Part shown: positions 8,494 through 15,935 of the stretch, piece by piece
Position numbering within the stretch: the stretch's first letter is position 1
Layout: each line of letters begins with the position of its first letter
NCBI RefSeq assembly: GCF_036195045.1
Contig: NZ_CP108100.1
Span: forward strand, 6,572,001-6,636,000
Direction: 5' to 3'
Source of the DNA: Streptomyces sp. NBC_00236
GTDB lineage: Bacteria; Actinomycetota; Actinomycetes; Streptomycetales; Streptomycetaceae
Length of the DNA stretch: 64,000 bases
The notes under the pieces: model-generated
Seen by the model: only the letters and a program-made list of their open reading frames with translations
Database searches by the model: none
What the model was told of the DNA's origin: nothing
Program-made: the position numbers and the translations under genes

Positions 8494-9422
8494 CAGGCGT
8501 CGTCGCCCTTCCGGTCGGTGATCCTGAGGTAGACGACGACCAGGAGGAGCAGGAGCAGCATCCACAGGCCGCCCAGCGCGGTCGCCCGGCCGATGTCGAA
8601 GCCCTTGAAAGCGGTCTGGTACACCGCGGTGGCGAAGGTCTCCGTGGCGCCGGCCGGCCCGCCGCCGGTGAGCACGTAGATGGTGTCGAAGTGCTGGAAG
8701 TTCCAGATGAACTCCAGGAGCAGCACGATCGAGGCGACCCCACGCACCTGGGGCCAGGTGACGGCGAAGAAGCGCCGGATCGAACCGGCCCCGTCGATGG
8801 AGGCGGCCTCGTGCAGTTCCTTGGGCACGGTCTGCAGACCGGCCAGGAGCATCACCATCATCCAGGGGAAGCTCGCCCAGGTCTTGGTGACGATGACGGC
8901 GAGCATCGCGGTGCCCGGTTGGCCGAGCCAGGACACCGACTCGTCGATGATCCCGGTGTCCATGAGGACGCCGTTCAGCACGCCGTAGTTCGCGTTGAAG
9001 ATCCACATCCACAGGAAGGAGACCACCACGCCCGGGATCACCCACGGGAACAGGAACAGGCCGCGCATGAAGCCGCTGCCCTTCAGGCCCGAGTTCAGTG
9101 CGAGCGCGAGCGCGAACCCGATGACGAAGGGGACGATTGTCGCCCCGACGGTGAAGACCAGGGTCTGCTTGAGGATGGTGAGGAAGTCGCCGTCCAGCCA
9201 GTAGGTGAAGTTGTCGAGGCCGACGAACTCCCGTCCCGGCAGGCGCAGGTCCTGCTTGAAGAAGCCGGTGAACAGGGCCGACACCAGCGGATAGATGATG
9301 ATCGTCGCGAAGAGCGCGATCCCCGGTGCGGTCAGCAGCAGTGCGAACGCGCCGTTGGAGAGTCGTCCACCGGTCCGCTCACGACGTGGAGCGGCCTTCC
9401 GTGGAGGTGCGGCCGTACTCAT
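8493..9422 (-). CDS. Sugar ABC transporter permease (MalF type)
   Basis: A 309-residue inner-membrane component with a positively charged N-terminus, six predicted transmembrane helices and an EAA loop (HEAASIDGAGSIRRFFAVTWPQVRG). It is the first gene of the minus-strand importer operon, followed by an overlapping MalG-type gene and a binding lipoprotein. The operon faces away from the FAD-enzyme gene across a 434-bp regulatory region. A plausible promoter for it is TTGACG (9627-9632) and AACGAT (9603-9608) with 18 bp spacing. Like many Streptomyces sugar importers, the locus lacks an ATP-binding subunit. Function as importer permease is secure; substrate is not. Confidence 0.93.
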   Translation of the reverse strand: MSTAAPPRKAAPRRERTGGRLSNGAFALLLTAPGIALFATIIIYPLVSALFTGFFKQDLRLPGREFVGLDNFTYWLDGDFLTILKQTLVFTVGATIVPFVIGFALALALNSGLKGSGFMRGLFLFPWVIPGVVVSFLWMWIFNANYGVLNGVLMDTGIIDESVSWLGQPGTAMLAVIVTKTWASFPWMMVMLLAGLQTVPKELHEAASIDGAGSIRRFFAVTWPQVRGVASIVLLLEFIWNFQHFDTIYVLTGGGPAGATETFATAVYQTAFKGFDIGRATALGGLWMLLLLLLVVVYLRITDRKGDDA

Positions 9423-9856
9423 GGATCAGTCCTCTCGAACGGTGCGGGAGCGGTGGTGCGGGGCGCGCCTCGGTGGCTGCGCTCCGAAGGGCCGGAGGCG
9501 CAGTGGCCGGACGTGAGCCGTGAGCCGCGCCGTCCCGTGCGTCGGCCGAGGCCCTGTGTGAAGGTCATGCTGCTGCACTGAACACAAGTTGCAGCATGCG
9601 GGATCGTTCTCCATATCGTGCGAAGACGTCAACCCTTTTGGTCGGTGAATCGCCGGTTCTGTGCAGAACCTACGAGGCTGTTGACCTGCCGTGAACTCGA
9701 ACGGTAGCCCTCGCCGACGGCATCGTTGGCTGCGCCGGAAACTTACAACACATCCCACTGGCTGAACAGTGGTTGCACAATATGGATGTGATGTACGTTC
9801 GTGGTCGCTCCGCTACGGCGGAGAGAATCCGTGCTTCACACCGAGGAGGCCGCCCC
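9423..9856. promoter_or_regulatory. Divergent regulatory region between ABC operon and FAD enzyme
   Basis: About 430 bp without a gene. It holds a candidate minus-strand promoter (TTGACG 9627-9632, AACGAT 9603-9608), an inverted repeat TGCTGCA/TGCAGCA (9571-9577 and 9590-9596) just downstream of it, the second copy of the 65-bp element (9732-9796), and a small hairpin (CTCCGC/GGCGGAG, about 9810-9825) in the FAD-gene leader. TGCA half-sites recur throughout, matching the palindrome in front of the IclR gene. Confidence 0.65.
9732..9796. promoter_or_regulatory. Shared 65-bp regulatory element, copy 2
   Basis: The second copy of the element at 6061-6125, in the same chromosomal orientation. 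It lies about 60 bp upstream of the preferred FAD-enzyme start and 310 bp upstream of the ABC operon start. This copy additionally contains a CCACTG/CAGTGG inverted repeat (about 9756-9773) that copy 1 lacks. Confidence 0.75.
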
Positions 9857-12154
9857 GTGCGGGAAGAAGAGGTCCATTACGACATCGCCGTCATCGGCGG
9901 TGGCCTGGCGGGGACCTGCGCGGCCATCGCCGCGGCCCGGCTCGGCCGGCGCGTCGCCCTGGTCAACAACAGGACCGTGCTGGGCGGCAACGCCAGCAGC
10001 GAGGTCCGGGTCTGGGTCTGCGGAGCCTCCGCCCACGGCGTGCACCGCTGGGCCCGGGAGACCGGCATCATGGGCGAGCTGTACACCGAGAACCAGTACC
10101 GCAACCCCGAGGGAAACCCGTACTACTGGGACCAGGTGGTCCTCGACGCGGTCCGGGCCGAACCGGGCATCGACCTCTACCTCAACACCGACGTACGGGA
10201 GGTCGACGCGAGCGGCCCGGACGACGCGCGCGAGGTGCGCTCCTGCACCGGCTGGATGATGGGCTCCGAGCGGCGCATCACCTTCCACGCCCGGCAGTTC
10301 CTCGACTGCACAGGCGACGGCCTGCTCGGCCACCTCGCGGGTGCCCGCTACCGCATCGGCCGCGAGGCGCGCGCGGAGTTCGGCGAGCCCTGGGCACCCG
10401 AGGAGGAGGACGAGGCGCTGCTCGGGTCGACGATCCTCTTCCACACCAAGGACCTGGGCCGGCCCGTGAAGTTCGTCCCGCCCGCCTCCGCCCGCGACCT
10501 CACCACCACCCCCATCCTGCGCAACCGTGTGCTGCGCACCGGCGACAACGGCTGCGACTACTGGTGGGTCGAGTGGGGCGGCGAACTCGACACCGTCCAC
10601 GACAACGAGCGCATCCGCGACGAACTCCAGGCCGTGGTCATGGGCATCTGGGACCACATCAAGAACTCCGGCGAGTTCCCGGACGCCGAGAACCTGACGC
10701 TGGAGTGGGTCGGCAGCCTCCCGGGCAAACGCGAGTACCGCCGCTTCCTCGGCGACCACGTGCTGAGTCAGCAGGACGTCCTGGAGCAGCGGCAGTTCGA
10801 CGACCGCATCGCGTTCGGCGGCTGGTCCGTCGACCTCCACCCCGTGCAGGGGATGTACGCCGACGAGCCCGGCGCCCGCCAGCGCTACGCGGACGGCATC
10901 TTCCACATCCCGCTGCGTTCCCTGTACTCGGTGAACGTCACGAACCTGATGTTCGCCGGGCGCAACATATCCGCGACCCACATCGCGTTCGGCGCCACCC
11001 GCGTGATGGCCACCTGCGCCACCCTCGGCGAGGCCGCGGGCACGGCCGCCGCACTGTGTGTGGCCGAGGGCATCGGCCCGCGTGAACTCGCCGCCGACCA
11101 CCCCGAGCTGGTGCGCCGCACCCTGCTCCGGCAGGACGCCTCGGTGATCGGCCTGTCCGACGACGACCCCGGCAACCTGGCGCTCACGGCCCGGGTCAGC
11201 GCCTCCTCGTACCTGAACCGGCTGGCCGCGGAGCCGACTGCGACCGCGCCCGGCGAGCCGTACCCGCTCACCCGTGACCTCGCGCTGCTGCTGCCGGTCG
11301 ACCCCGTGCTCGACACGGTCGACCTGCTGGTCCACGGCGCCCCGGACGGGCCCGGCGAACTCACGGTGGAGCTGTGGAGCACCGGCCGCCCCGAGAACGC
11401 CGTCCCGGCCGACCAGCTGCTGACCACCACGGTGACCGTGCCGGCCGGCGGTCCCCACTGGGTCGCCGCCCACCTCGGCCACCGCCCGGACGCCCCGGAG
11501 AACGTCGTCCTGATCGTGCGCGCCTGCCCGGGCGCGGCGCTGGTCCTCGTCCCCGTGCGCACCGACGGCGTTCTCGCGCTGCGCAGCCGGGCCGAGGGCG
11601 ATGTGGCCGTCGACCACGACATCCCCGAGGAGGACGGTCAGCTGGTCCTGGAGTGGCAGGCCCGTGGCCTCCGCCGCCGGAGCTTCGGCTTCCGCGCCAC
11701 CCCGGACACCGAGGCGTTCCTGCCCGAGCGGGCCGTCGGCGGATTCCAGCGGCCCTACGGCGGGCCGCAGATGTGGTCGTCCGAGCCGCTGGCGGACCCG
11801 GAACGGGCCGGGCAGTGGCTGCGCCTGGACTGGGACGGAGCGCGACAGCTCACCGAGGTGCGCGTGGTGTTCGACGACGACGTCGACGAGTACCTCAACA
11901 ACCTGCACCGGCACCGCACTCCGTTCGAGGTCATGCCGGAACTGGTGCGCGACTACCGCGTCCAGAGCCGTGAGCCCGACGGCACCTGGCACACCCTGCT
12001 GACGGTGACGGACAACCGCCGCCGCCACCGCGTGCACGGTCTGCGCGGTGCGGACGGCGGACCCGTGAGCACCGACGCGCTGCGGCTCGTGGTGGACGCG
12101 ACGCACGGAGCGCGGCACGCACATGTGATCGCGTTCAAGGCGTACGGCGCATAG
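9857..12154 (+). CDS. FAD-dependent oxidoreductase (PF12831-like) with C-terminal discoidin-like domain
   Basis: A 765-residue protein with an N-terminal dinucleotide-binding fold (YDIAVIGGGLAGT, residues 8-20) and the GGNASSEVRVW segment typical of the FAD-dependent oxidoreductase family often found in carbohydrate loci. The region to about residue 430 is the flavin part (it ends in the GRNISATHIAFGATRVMATCATLGE type motif). The remaining third is beta-rich and ends in a part resembling F5/8 type C domains (RAGQWLRLDWDGARQLTEVRV). No signal peptide, so it acts in the cytoplasm, presumably on an imported sugar. GTG 9857 is chosen for its GAGGAGG site; an upstream start at 9773 would fall inside the conserved regulatory element. 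Confidence 0.85.
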   Translation: MREEEVHYDIAVIGGGLAGTCAAIAAARLGRRVALVNNRTVLGGNASSEVRVWVCGASAHGVHRWARETGIMGELYTENQYRNPEGNPYYWDQVVLDAVRAEPGIDLYLNTDVREVDASGPDDAREVRSCTGWMMGSERRITFHARQFLDCTGDGLLGHLAGARYRIGREARAEFGEPWAPEEEDEALLGSTILFHTKDLGRPVKFVPPASARDLTTTPILRNRVLRTGDNGCDYWWVEWGGELDTVHDNERIRDELQAVVMGIWDHIKNSGEFPDAENLTLEWVGSLPGKREYRRFLGDHVLSQQDVLEQRQFDDRIAFGGWSVDLHPVQGMYADEPGARQRYADGIFHIPLRSLYSVNVTNLMFAGRNISATHIAFGATRVMATCATLGEAAGTAAALCVAEGIGPRELAADHPELVRRTLLRQDASVIGLSDDDPGNLALTARVSASSYLNRLAAEPTATAPGEPYPLTRDLALLLPVDPVLDTVDLLVHGAPDGPGELTVELWSTGRPENAVPADQLLTTTVTVPAGGPHWVAAHLGHRPDAPENVVLIVRACPGAALVLVPVRTDGVLALRSRAEGDVAVDHDIPEEDGQLVLEWQARGLRRRSFGFRATPDTEAFLPERAVGGFQRPYGGPQMWSSEPLADPERAGQWLRLDWDGARQLTEVRVVFDDDVDEYLNNLHRHRTPFEVMPELVRDYRVQSREPDGTWHTLLTVTDNRRRHRVHGLRGADGGPVSTDALRLVVDATHGARHAHVIAFKAYGA

Positions 12155-12164
12155 GGCGCGCGGC

Positions 12165-12210
12165 GAGAAGGGGCCCGTACAGGTCGGCCGACCTGTACGG
12201 GCCCCTTCTC
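12165..12210. terminator. Bidirectional terminator, 46-bp perfect palindrome
   Basis: Two exact 23-bp arms meet without a spacer, starting GAGAAGGGGCCCGTACAGG. It lies between the convergent FAD-enzyme and IclR genes, 10 bp after one stop codon and 37 bp before the other, so it can terminate both. Confidence 0.85.
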
Positions 12211-12247
12211 TTCGGCGGTGACTCGGACGGTTTGTCCGGCGGGTGAC

Positions 12248-13036
12248 TCAGACGGCGCCCAGCGCCTGGCTGATGGCGTCGGCGGCCTCGATGACCTCAC
12301 GGGTCAGTGCGAGCCGCTGTCCTTCCTCCTCGGCGTGCCCGCCGAGGAGGGAGGTGGGACCCCACAGGGAGATGGCGGCCACGACGTCGCCCGAGGCGTC
12401 ACGGACCGGAGCGGCCAGGGAGGCCCGGCCCAGCGCCCGTTCCTCGGCTTCGACGGCGTAGCCGGTGCGGCGGACGGTGTCGATCTCGGCGTCGAGGAGA
12501 TCGTGGCTGGTGGTCGTGTAGTCCGTGTGGGCCGCCAGCGGCTCGGGCAGCAGCGTGCGGCGCTCCTTGGGCGTGAGCCCCGTGAGGAGGCACTTGCCGA
12601 TGCTGGTGGCGTGCAGCGGGGCGGTGTGTCCGGCCTGGGTGTACGACTTCGGGGCGCGCGTCCCTTCGAAGTTGCACAGGAACATCAGCTCGGTGTCGCG
12701 GCGGATCGCGACGTTGGCCCCCAGCCCGGTGCGGGTGGCGAGGTCCTGGAGCACCATGCGGGCGGCACGGTGGACCGGGTGCCGGTTGGTGGCGGTGGCG
12801 GCGAGGGGCAGGATGCCGAGGCTGAGCCGGTAGAGGTTGCTGACCGGGTCGCGCTCGACCATGTCGAGGCGTTCGAGGGTGGACAGCAGACGGGAGGTGG
12901 TGGAGGATCCCAGCCCGGTGAGTTCGGCGACGTCGGAGACGCGTAGCTCGGCGCGGCCGGAGTCGAGTGCGCGCAGCACCGAGACGGCTCGTTCGACGCT
13001 CTGGTTCGTCCCGGCGTCGGTCGCCCGAGTAGCCAT
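12248..13036 (-). CDS. IclR family transcriptional regulator
   Basis: A 262-residue regulator with an N-terminal winged helix-turn-helix (about 12-65; LRVSDVAELTGLGSSTTSRLLSTLERL) and the C-terminal IclR effector domain (HATSIGKCLLTGLTP, then AAPVRDASGDVVAAISLWGP). IclR proteins bind small acids or sugar derivatives and usually control an adjacent catabolic operon. Here the neighbours are the FAD enzyme, sugar importer and BNR protein. The ATG at 13036 follows GAGGAGGG; the frame is open further upstream but without a better start. A TGCAAG-TCG-CTTGCA palindrome 15 bp upstream suggests autoregulation. Confidence 0.9.
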   Translation of the reverse strand: MATRATDAGTNQSVERAVSVLRALDSGRAELRVSDVAELTGLGSSTTSRLLSTLERLDMVERDPVSNLYRLSLGILPLAATATNRHPVHRAARMVLQDLATRTGLGANVAIRRDTELMFLCNFEGTRAPKSYTQAGHTAPLHATSIGKCLLTGLTPKERRTLLPEPLAAHTDYTTTSHDLLDAEIDTVRRTGYAVEAEERALGRASLAAPVRDASGDVVAAISLWGPTSLLGGHAEEEGQRLALTREVIEAADAISQALGAV

Positions 13037-13050
13037 GACCCTCCTCATTT

Positions 13051-13065
13051 TGCAAGTCGCTTGCA
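13051..13065. promoter_or_regulatory. Candidate IclR operator
   Basis: TGCAAG-TCG-CTTGCA is an exact 6-bp-arm inverted repeat directly in front of the IclR gene. A further TGCA follows at 13071. Comparable TGCA-centred half-sites appear in the promoters of the other genes of the locus. Confidence 0.65.
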
Positions 13066-13245
13066 CTATCTGCATCAGCATATCGCGTCGGCCGGAGCGG
13101 CGGCTGCGAAATCCAGGGCCGGAACAGGCTCGGGATGCCGCCCGTTCCGGCCATCCAGGACAGCCCGGACATCGTGCCCAGGCCCGTCCCCGTCAGCCCG
13201 ATCATCCGTGATCGGACTGTCGCAGGGCGGTTCTAGGGTGAGCGG

Positions 13246-13959
13246 ATGACTGGACAGGATGCAGGGAATTCCCGGGCGGCGCTGCCCGCGCACGCCATCG
13301 AGATCGGAGCCGGACCGCTGGACAGGCCGGTGCGTGACTCGCTGGGCGGCTGGCCGTACCTCGATCCCGGGCAGGAGTGGCCCGTGTGCTTCTGCGGGGA
13401 GAGGCTGGCGCTGTTCTTCCAGCTCGACGTGCCCGCGGACCTTGGCCCCTTCGGCGGGGACCACCTGCTGGTGTTCCACTGCGGAGCGCACAACGAGGCG
13501 TCCGATGCCGAGTACGCCGACGGGCGGCTCGTGCCCCGGTACTGGGACGCCCCGCAATCGCCCTACCCGGGCCCGTTCTGGCGCATCTTGCTCCAGCGGC
13601 GGGCTGATCTTCCGGCTGCCGAGCCCGAACCTTCCGTATGCGCCCTGCCGTTGACGCTGCGGCCCTTCGATGACGTCCCCGACTCGCGCGGCATCGGCGC
13701 CCTGGCGTTCAAGCTGGGCGGTACGCCGTCCTGGGCGCAGGGCCCCGTGTCCTTCACCTGCGCGTGCGGCGCCGAACTGGAGTACCTCTGCCAGGTGCCG
13801 GAGAACACGGAGTTCGCCGTCCGTCCCGGCCTGCCGGAGCAGCCCTACAGCGTGGGGGCCGACACCTACGGGATGTTCCTCGGCAACGAGGTCTACCTGA
13901 TGGCGTGCCCGGCCCACTGCGACCCGGCGGCGGTCTGGCCGGAGGTCCAGCATTACTGA
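13246..13959 (+). CDS. DUF1963/YwqG-like protein
   Basis: A 237-residue soluble protein. The segment GGWPYLDPGQEWPVCFCGERLALFFQLDVP (split here by function: a GG-PY proline loop, a Cys-x-Cys pair, then a hydrophobic strand) resembles the start of DUF1963/YwqG-like proteins, which have no established activity. A second half repeats the theme with FTCACGAELEYLCQVP and FLGNEVYLMACPAHC, giving paired Cys clusters that could bind a metal. No signal peptide or membrane segment. It stands alone between the IclR gene and the convergent GH43 gene, with a short intergenic stretch upstream. Family call is moderate; function unknown. Confidence 0.65.
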   Translation: MTGQDAGNSRAALPAHAIEIGAGPLDRPVRDSLGGWPYLDPGQEWPVCFCGERLALFFQLDVPADLGPFGGDHLLVFHCGAHNEASDAEYADGRLVPRYWDAPQSPYPGPFWRILLQRRADLPAAEPEPSVCALPLTLRPFDDVPDSRGIGALAFKLGGTPSWAQGPVSFTCACGAELEYLCQVPENTEFAVRPGLPEQPYSVGADTYGMFLGNEVYLMACPAHCDPAAVWPEVQHY

Positions 13960-14006
13960 GCCGGGCAGCGGGGGCGGGAGCGGAACGCCCGCCCCCGCCC
14001 CCGGCG

Positions 14007-15536
14007 TCAGGCCGGGCGCAGGCCGAACCAGTCGAAGGCCGCGCTGCCACGGGTCGCGTACATGCCGACGACCCGGCCGGTGAAGCCCCCGGCCACCTCC
14101 GTGGTGAGGTAGCGGCCGTCGAGTGCGGCCAGGATCTCGAAGTCGCCCCCGTCCGTCTCGTAGCCCAGGTGGAGGGTGTCGGGTCCGCCGATCCGGAGGC
14201 CGGGCCTGGCCGCCGCCTGCGGGTCCGTGACGGACGGGGGCAGGGTCACGTCGGTGGTGACGTCGATCCGCAGGGTCAACGGGCCCGGCTCCACCGTGCG
14301 TTCAGCCACGCTGTGGCACAGCGGGCCGATCCTGGCGACGACGTGGACCGTCCCGGCGCCGTCCGTCTCCACCCGGTAGTGGTGCGCCTCGTCGAGCCGG
14401 ACGACGAGCCCGCCCAGGCCTCCCGGCGCGACGTCGATCCGCGTACGGGCGGTGCAGTCGGGGTCCTGCTGGCGCCGCCCCACGACGAGCGCGCCCGGCG
14501 CGTCGAGGCTGTCCGCGCGGGCGTGCAGCACCAGGTGCCCCGGTCGCTCGTCCAGGCGGACGGCGGCCGGGTCGTGCCGCCTCGGCGACACCCAGCGCGG
14601 TGCGAGCGCGGGGGAGTCGAAGTCGTCCCGCTCCGTCTCCTCCGGCCACGGGTGCGGCGACAGGGCCGGGGCCTCGGCCCGCAGCTCCACCGGGCCGGGC
14701 AGCGGCCAACCGTCCTCCCAGCGGACCGGCGCCAGGAACGTCTCCCGGCCCAGGCCGTGGTACTTCGGGGTGTCCCCGCGGGGCCGGGTGCCCAGCAGCA
14801 CCATCCACCAGCTGTCGTCCTGCGCCTGTACGAGGTCTCCGTGGCCGATGTTCTGCACGGGGTGACCGGTGCTGCGGTGGGAGAGCACGGGGTTGTCCGG
14901 GTGCGGTTCGAAGGGCCCCGGCAGACTGCGGGCCCGGGCCACCGACATCGCATGGCCGCGCTCGGTGCCGCCCTCCGACAGCAGCAGGTACCACCAGTCG
15001 CCGATCCGGTACAGATGCGGTCCTTCGGGGTACTGCAGTCCGGTCCCGGACCACAGTGCCACCGGCTCACCCAGTGCCCGGCCCGTCTCCGGATCGATGC
15101 GCACCGCGCGGATCCCGTCGTCCGAGTACACGCACCAGCAGGTGCCGTCCTCGTCCCAGGCCAGGTCGGGGTCGATGCCGGGTATGCCGACCGGTACCGG
15201 GTCCGACCAGGGGCCCGCGGGGTCCTTCGCGGTCACCAGGACGGTGCCGGCGTCGCCGACCACGGTCGTGATCATCCAGAACAGTCCGTCGTGGTGCCGC
15301 AGGGTGGGCGCGTACACACCGCACGAGGCCGGAACCGACTCCGGCAGCTCCAACTGGCCGGGCCGGTCCAGCGCGTGGCCGATCAGCCGCCAGTTCACCA
15401 GGTCGCGGCTGTGCCACAGGGGCACCCCCGGCACGTACTCGAAGCTGGACGTCGCCACGTAGTAGTCGTCGCCCACCCGGCAGATGCTCGGGTCCGGACT
15501 GAAGCCGGGTATCACGGGGTTGTCGAAGAGTGCCAT
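14007..15536 (-). CDS. Glycoside hydrolase family 43 (beta-xylosidase/arabinofuranosidase type)
   Basis: A 509-residue, apparently cytoplasmic GH43 enzyme. The five-bladed propeller residues are visible: catalytic base Asp15 in GFSPDPS, the pKa-modulating Asp around 122-124 in GIDPDLAW, and catalytic acid Glu171 in YPEGPHLY. The C-terminal 190 residues form the beta-sandwich domain (GH43_C2 type, from about DDFDSPALAPRW) common in xylan 1,4-beta-xylosidases. It probably trims short arabinoxylan-type oligosaccharides after uptake. The ATG at 15536 gives the canonical MALFDNPVIPGFSPDPS start. A LacI-type operator lies 64-77 bp upstream, indicating sugar-inducible control by an unlinked repressor. 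Confidence 0.92.
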   Translation of the reverse strand: MALFDNPVIPGFSPDPSICRVGDDYYVATSSFEYVPGVPLWHSRDLVNWRLIGHALDRPGQLELPESVPASCGVYAPTLRHHDGLFWMITTVVGDAGTVLVTAKDPAGPWSDPVPVGIPGIDPDLAWDEDGTCWCVYSDDGIRAVRIDPETGRALGEPVALWSGTGLQYPEGPHLYRIGDWWYLLLSEGGTERGHAMSVARARSLPGPFEPHPDNPVLSHRSTGHPVQNIGHGDLVQAQDDSWWMVLLGTRPRGDTPKYHGLGRETFLAPVRWEDGWPLPGPVELRAEAPALSPHPWPEETERDDFDSPALAPRWVSPRRHDPAAVRLDERPGHLVLHARADSLDAPGALVVGRRQQDPDCTARTRIDVAPGGLGGLVVRLDEAHHYRVETDGAGTVHVVARIGPLCHSVAERTVEPGPLTLRIDVTTDVTLPPSVTDPQAAARPGLRIGGPDTLHLGYETDGGDFEILAALDGRYLTTEVAGGFTGRVVGMYATRGSAAFDWFGLRPA

Positions 15537-15599
15537 GTTCGTCCCAGGGGTGTGGATGGCCGGGTGGCGGAAGAGCTGCCCGCCGCACCGCCACGATCG

Positions 15600-15613
15600 T
15601 CGAAGCGCTTCGA
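15600..15613. promoter_or_regulatory. LacI-family operator upstream of GH43
   Basis: TCGAAGCGCTTCGA is an exact 14-bp palindrome with the central CG and flanking AAGCGCTT expected of LacI/GalR-type operators. No LacI-family gene is present in the window. Confidence 0.7.
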
Positions 15614-15841
15614 AAGTGGCACGGAGGCACGGTGGTGTCAACGGCGGTGCGGTGGGGGCCGTGTCGGTCGGCCCTCACGCCGCGTTGACGGAACGACTGA
15701 TGCCAGGGCCGCCGGTGTGCGGCGGTCTGCTCGCGGCGGGGTGGGGTGCGCCGCTCTTCTCTCGCGTGCACAGGCGGCGAGGGTCGCCCCTCTCGTCCTG
15801 GGGCGTAGTGCGCCGCGGCCGTCGGCTGCGCCGATCCGACA

Positions 15842-15897
15842 GTTACCATCGCGTAACTTACTGACGGGTTACCTTCGGTAAGTGCCGCTGCTAGCTT
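15842..15897 (+). promoter_or_regulatory. Lipase promoter with two inverted repeats
   Basis: GTTAC/GTAAC (15842-15857) and TTACC-TTC-GGTAA (15869-15881) lie side by side. TTACCT (15869-15874) and TAGCTT (15892-15897) with 17 bp spacing form a plausible -35/-10 pair, so the second repeat overlaps the -35 region and could be an operator. The remaining 230 bp between the GH43 operator and this site show nothing recognisable. Confidence 0.55.
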
Positions 15898-15935
15898 GCG
15901 ATCACCTGCATTCCGAGCAGAGCGAGGAGTGAGCT

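Noticed and set aside
9836..12124. Long minus-strand frame opposite the FAD enzyme
   Set aside because: Shadow frame; the plus-strand gene has intact flavin motifs.
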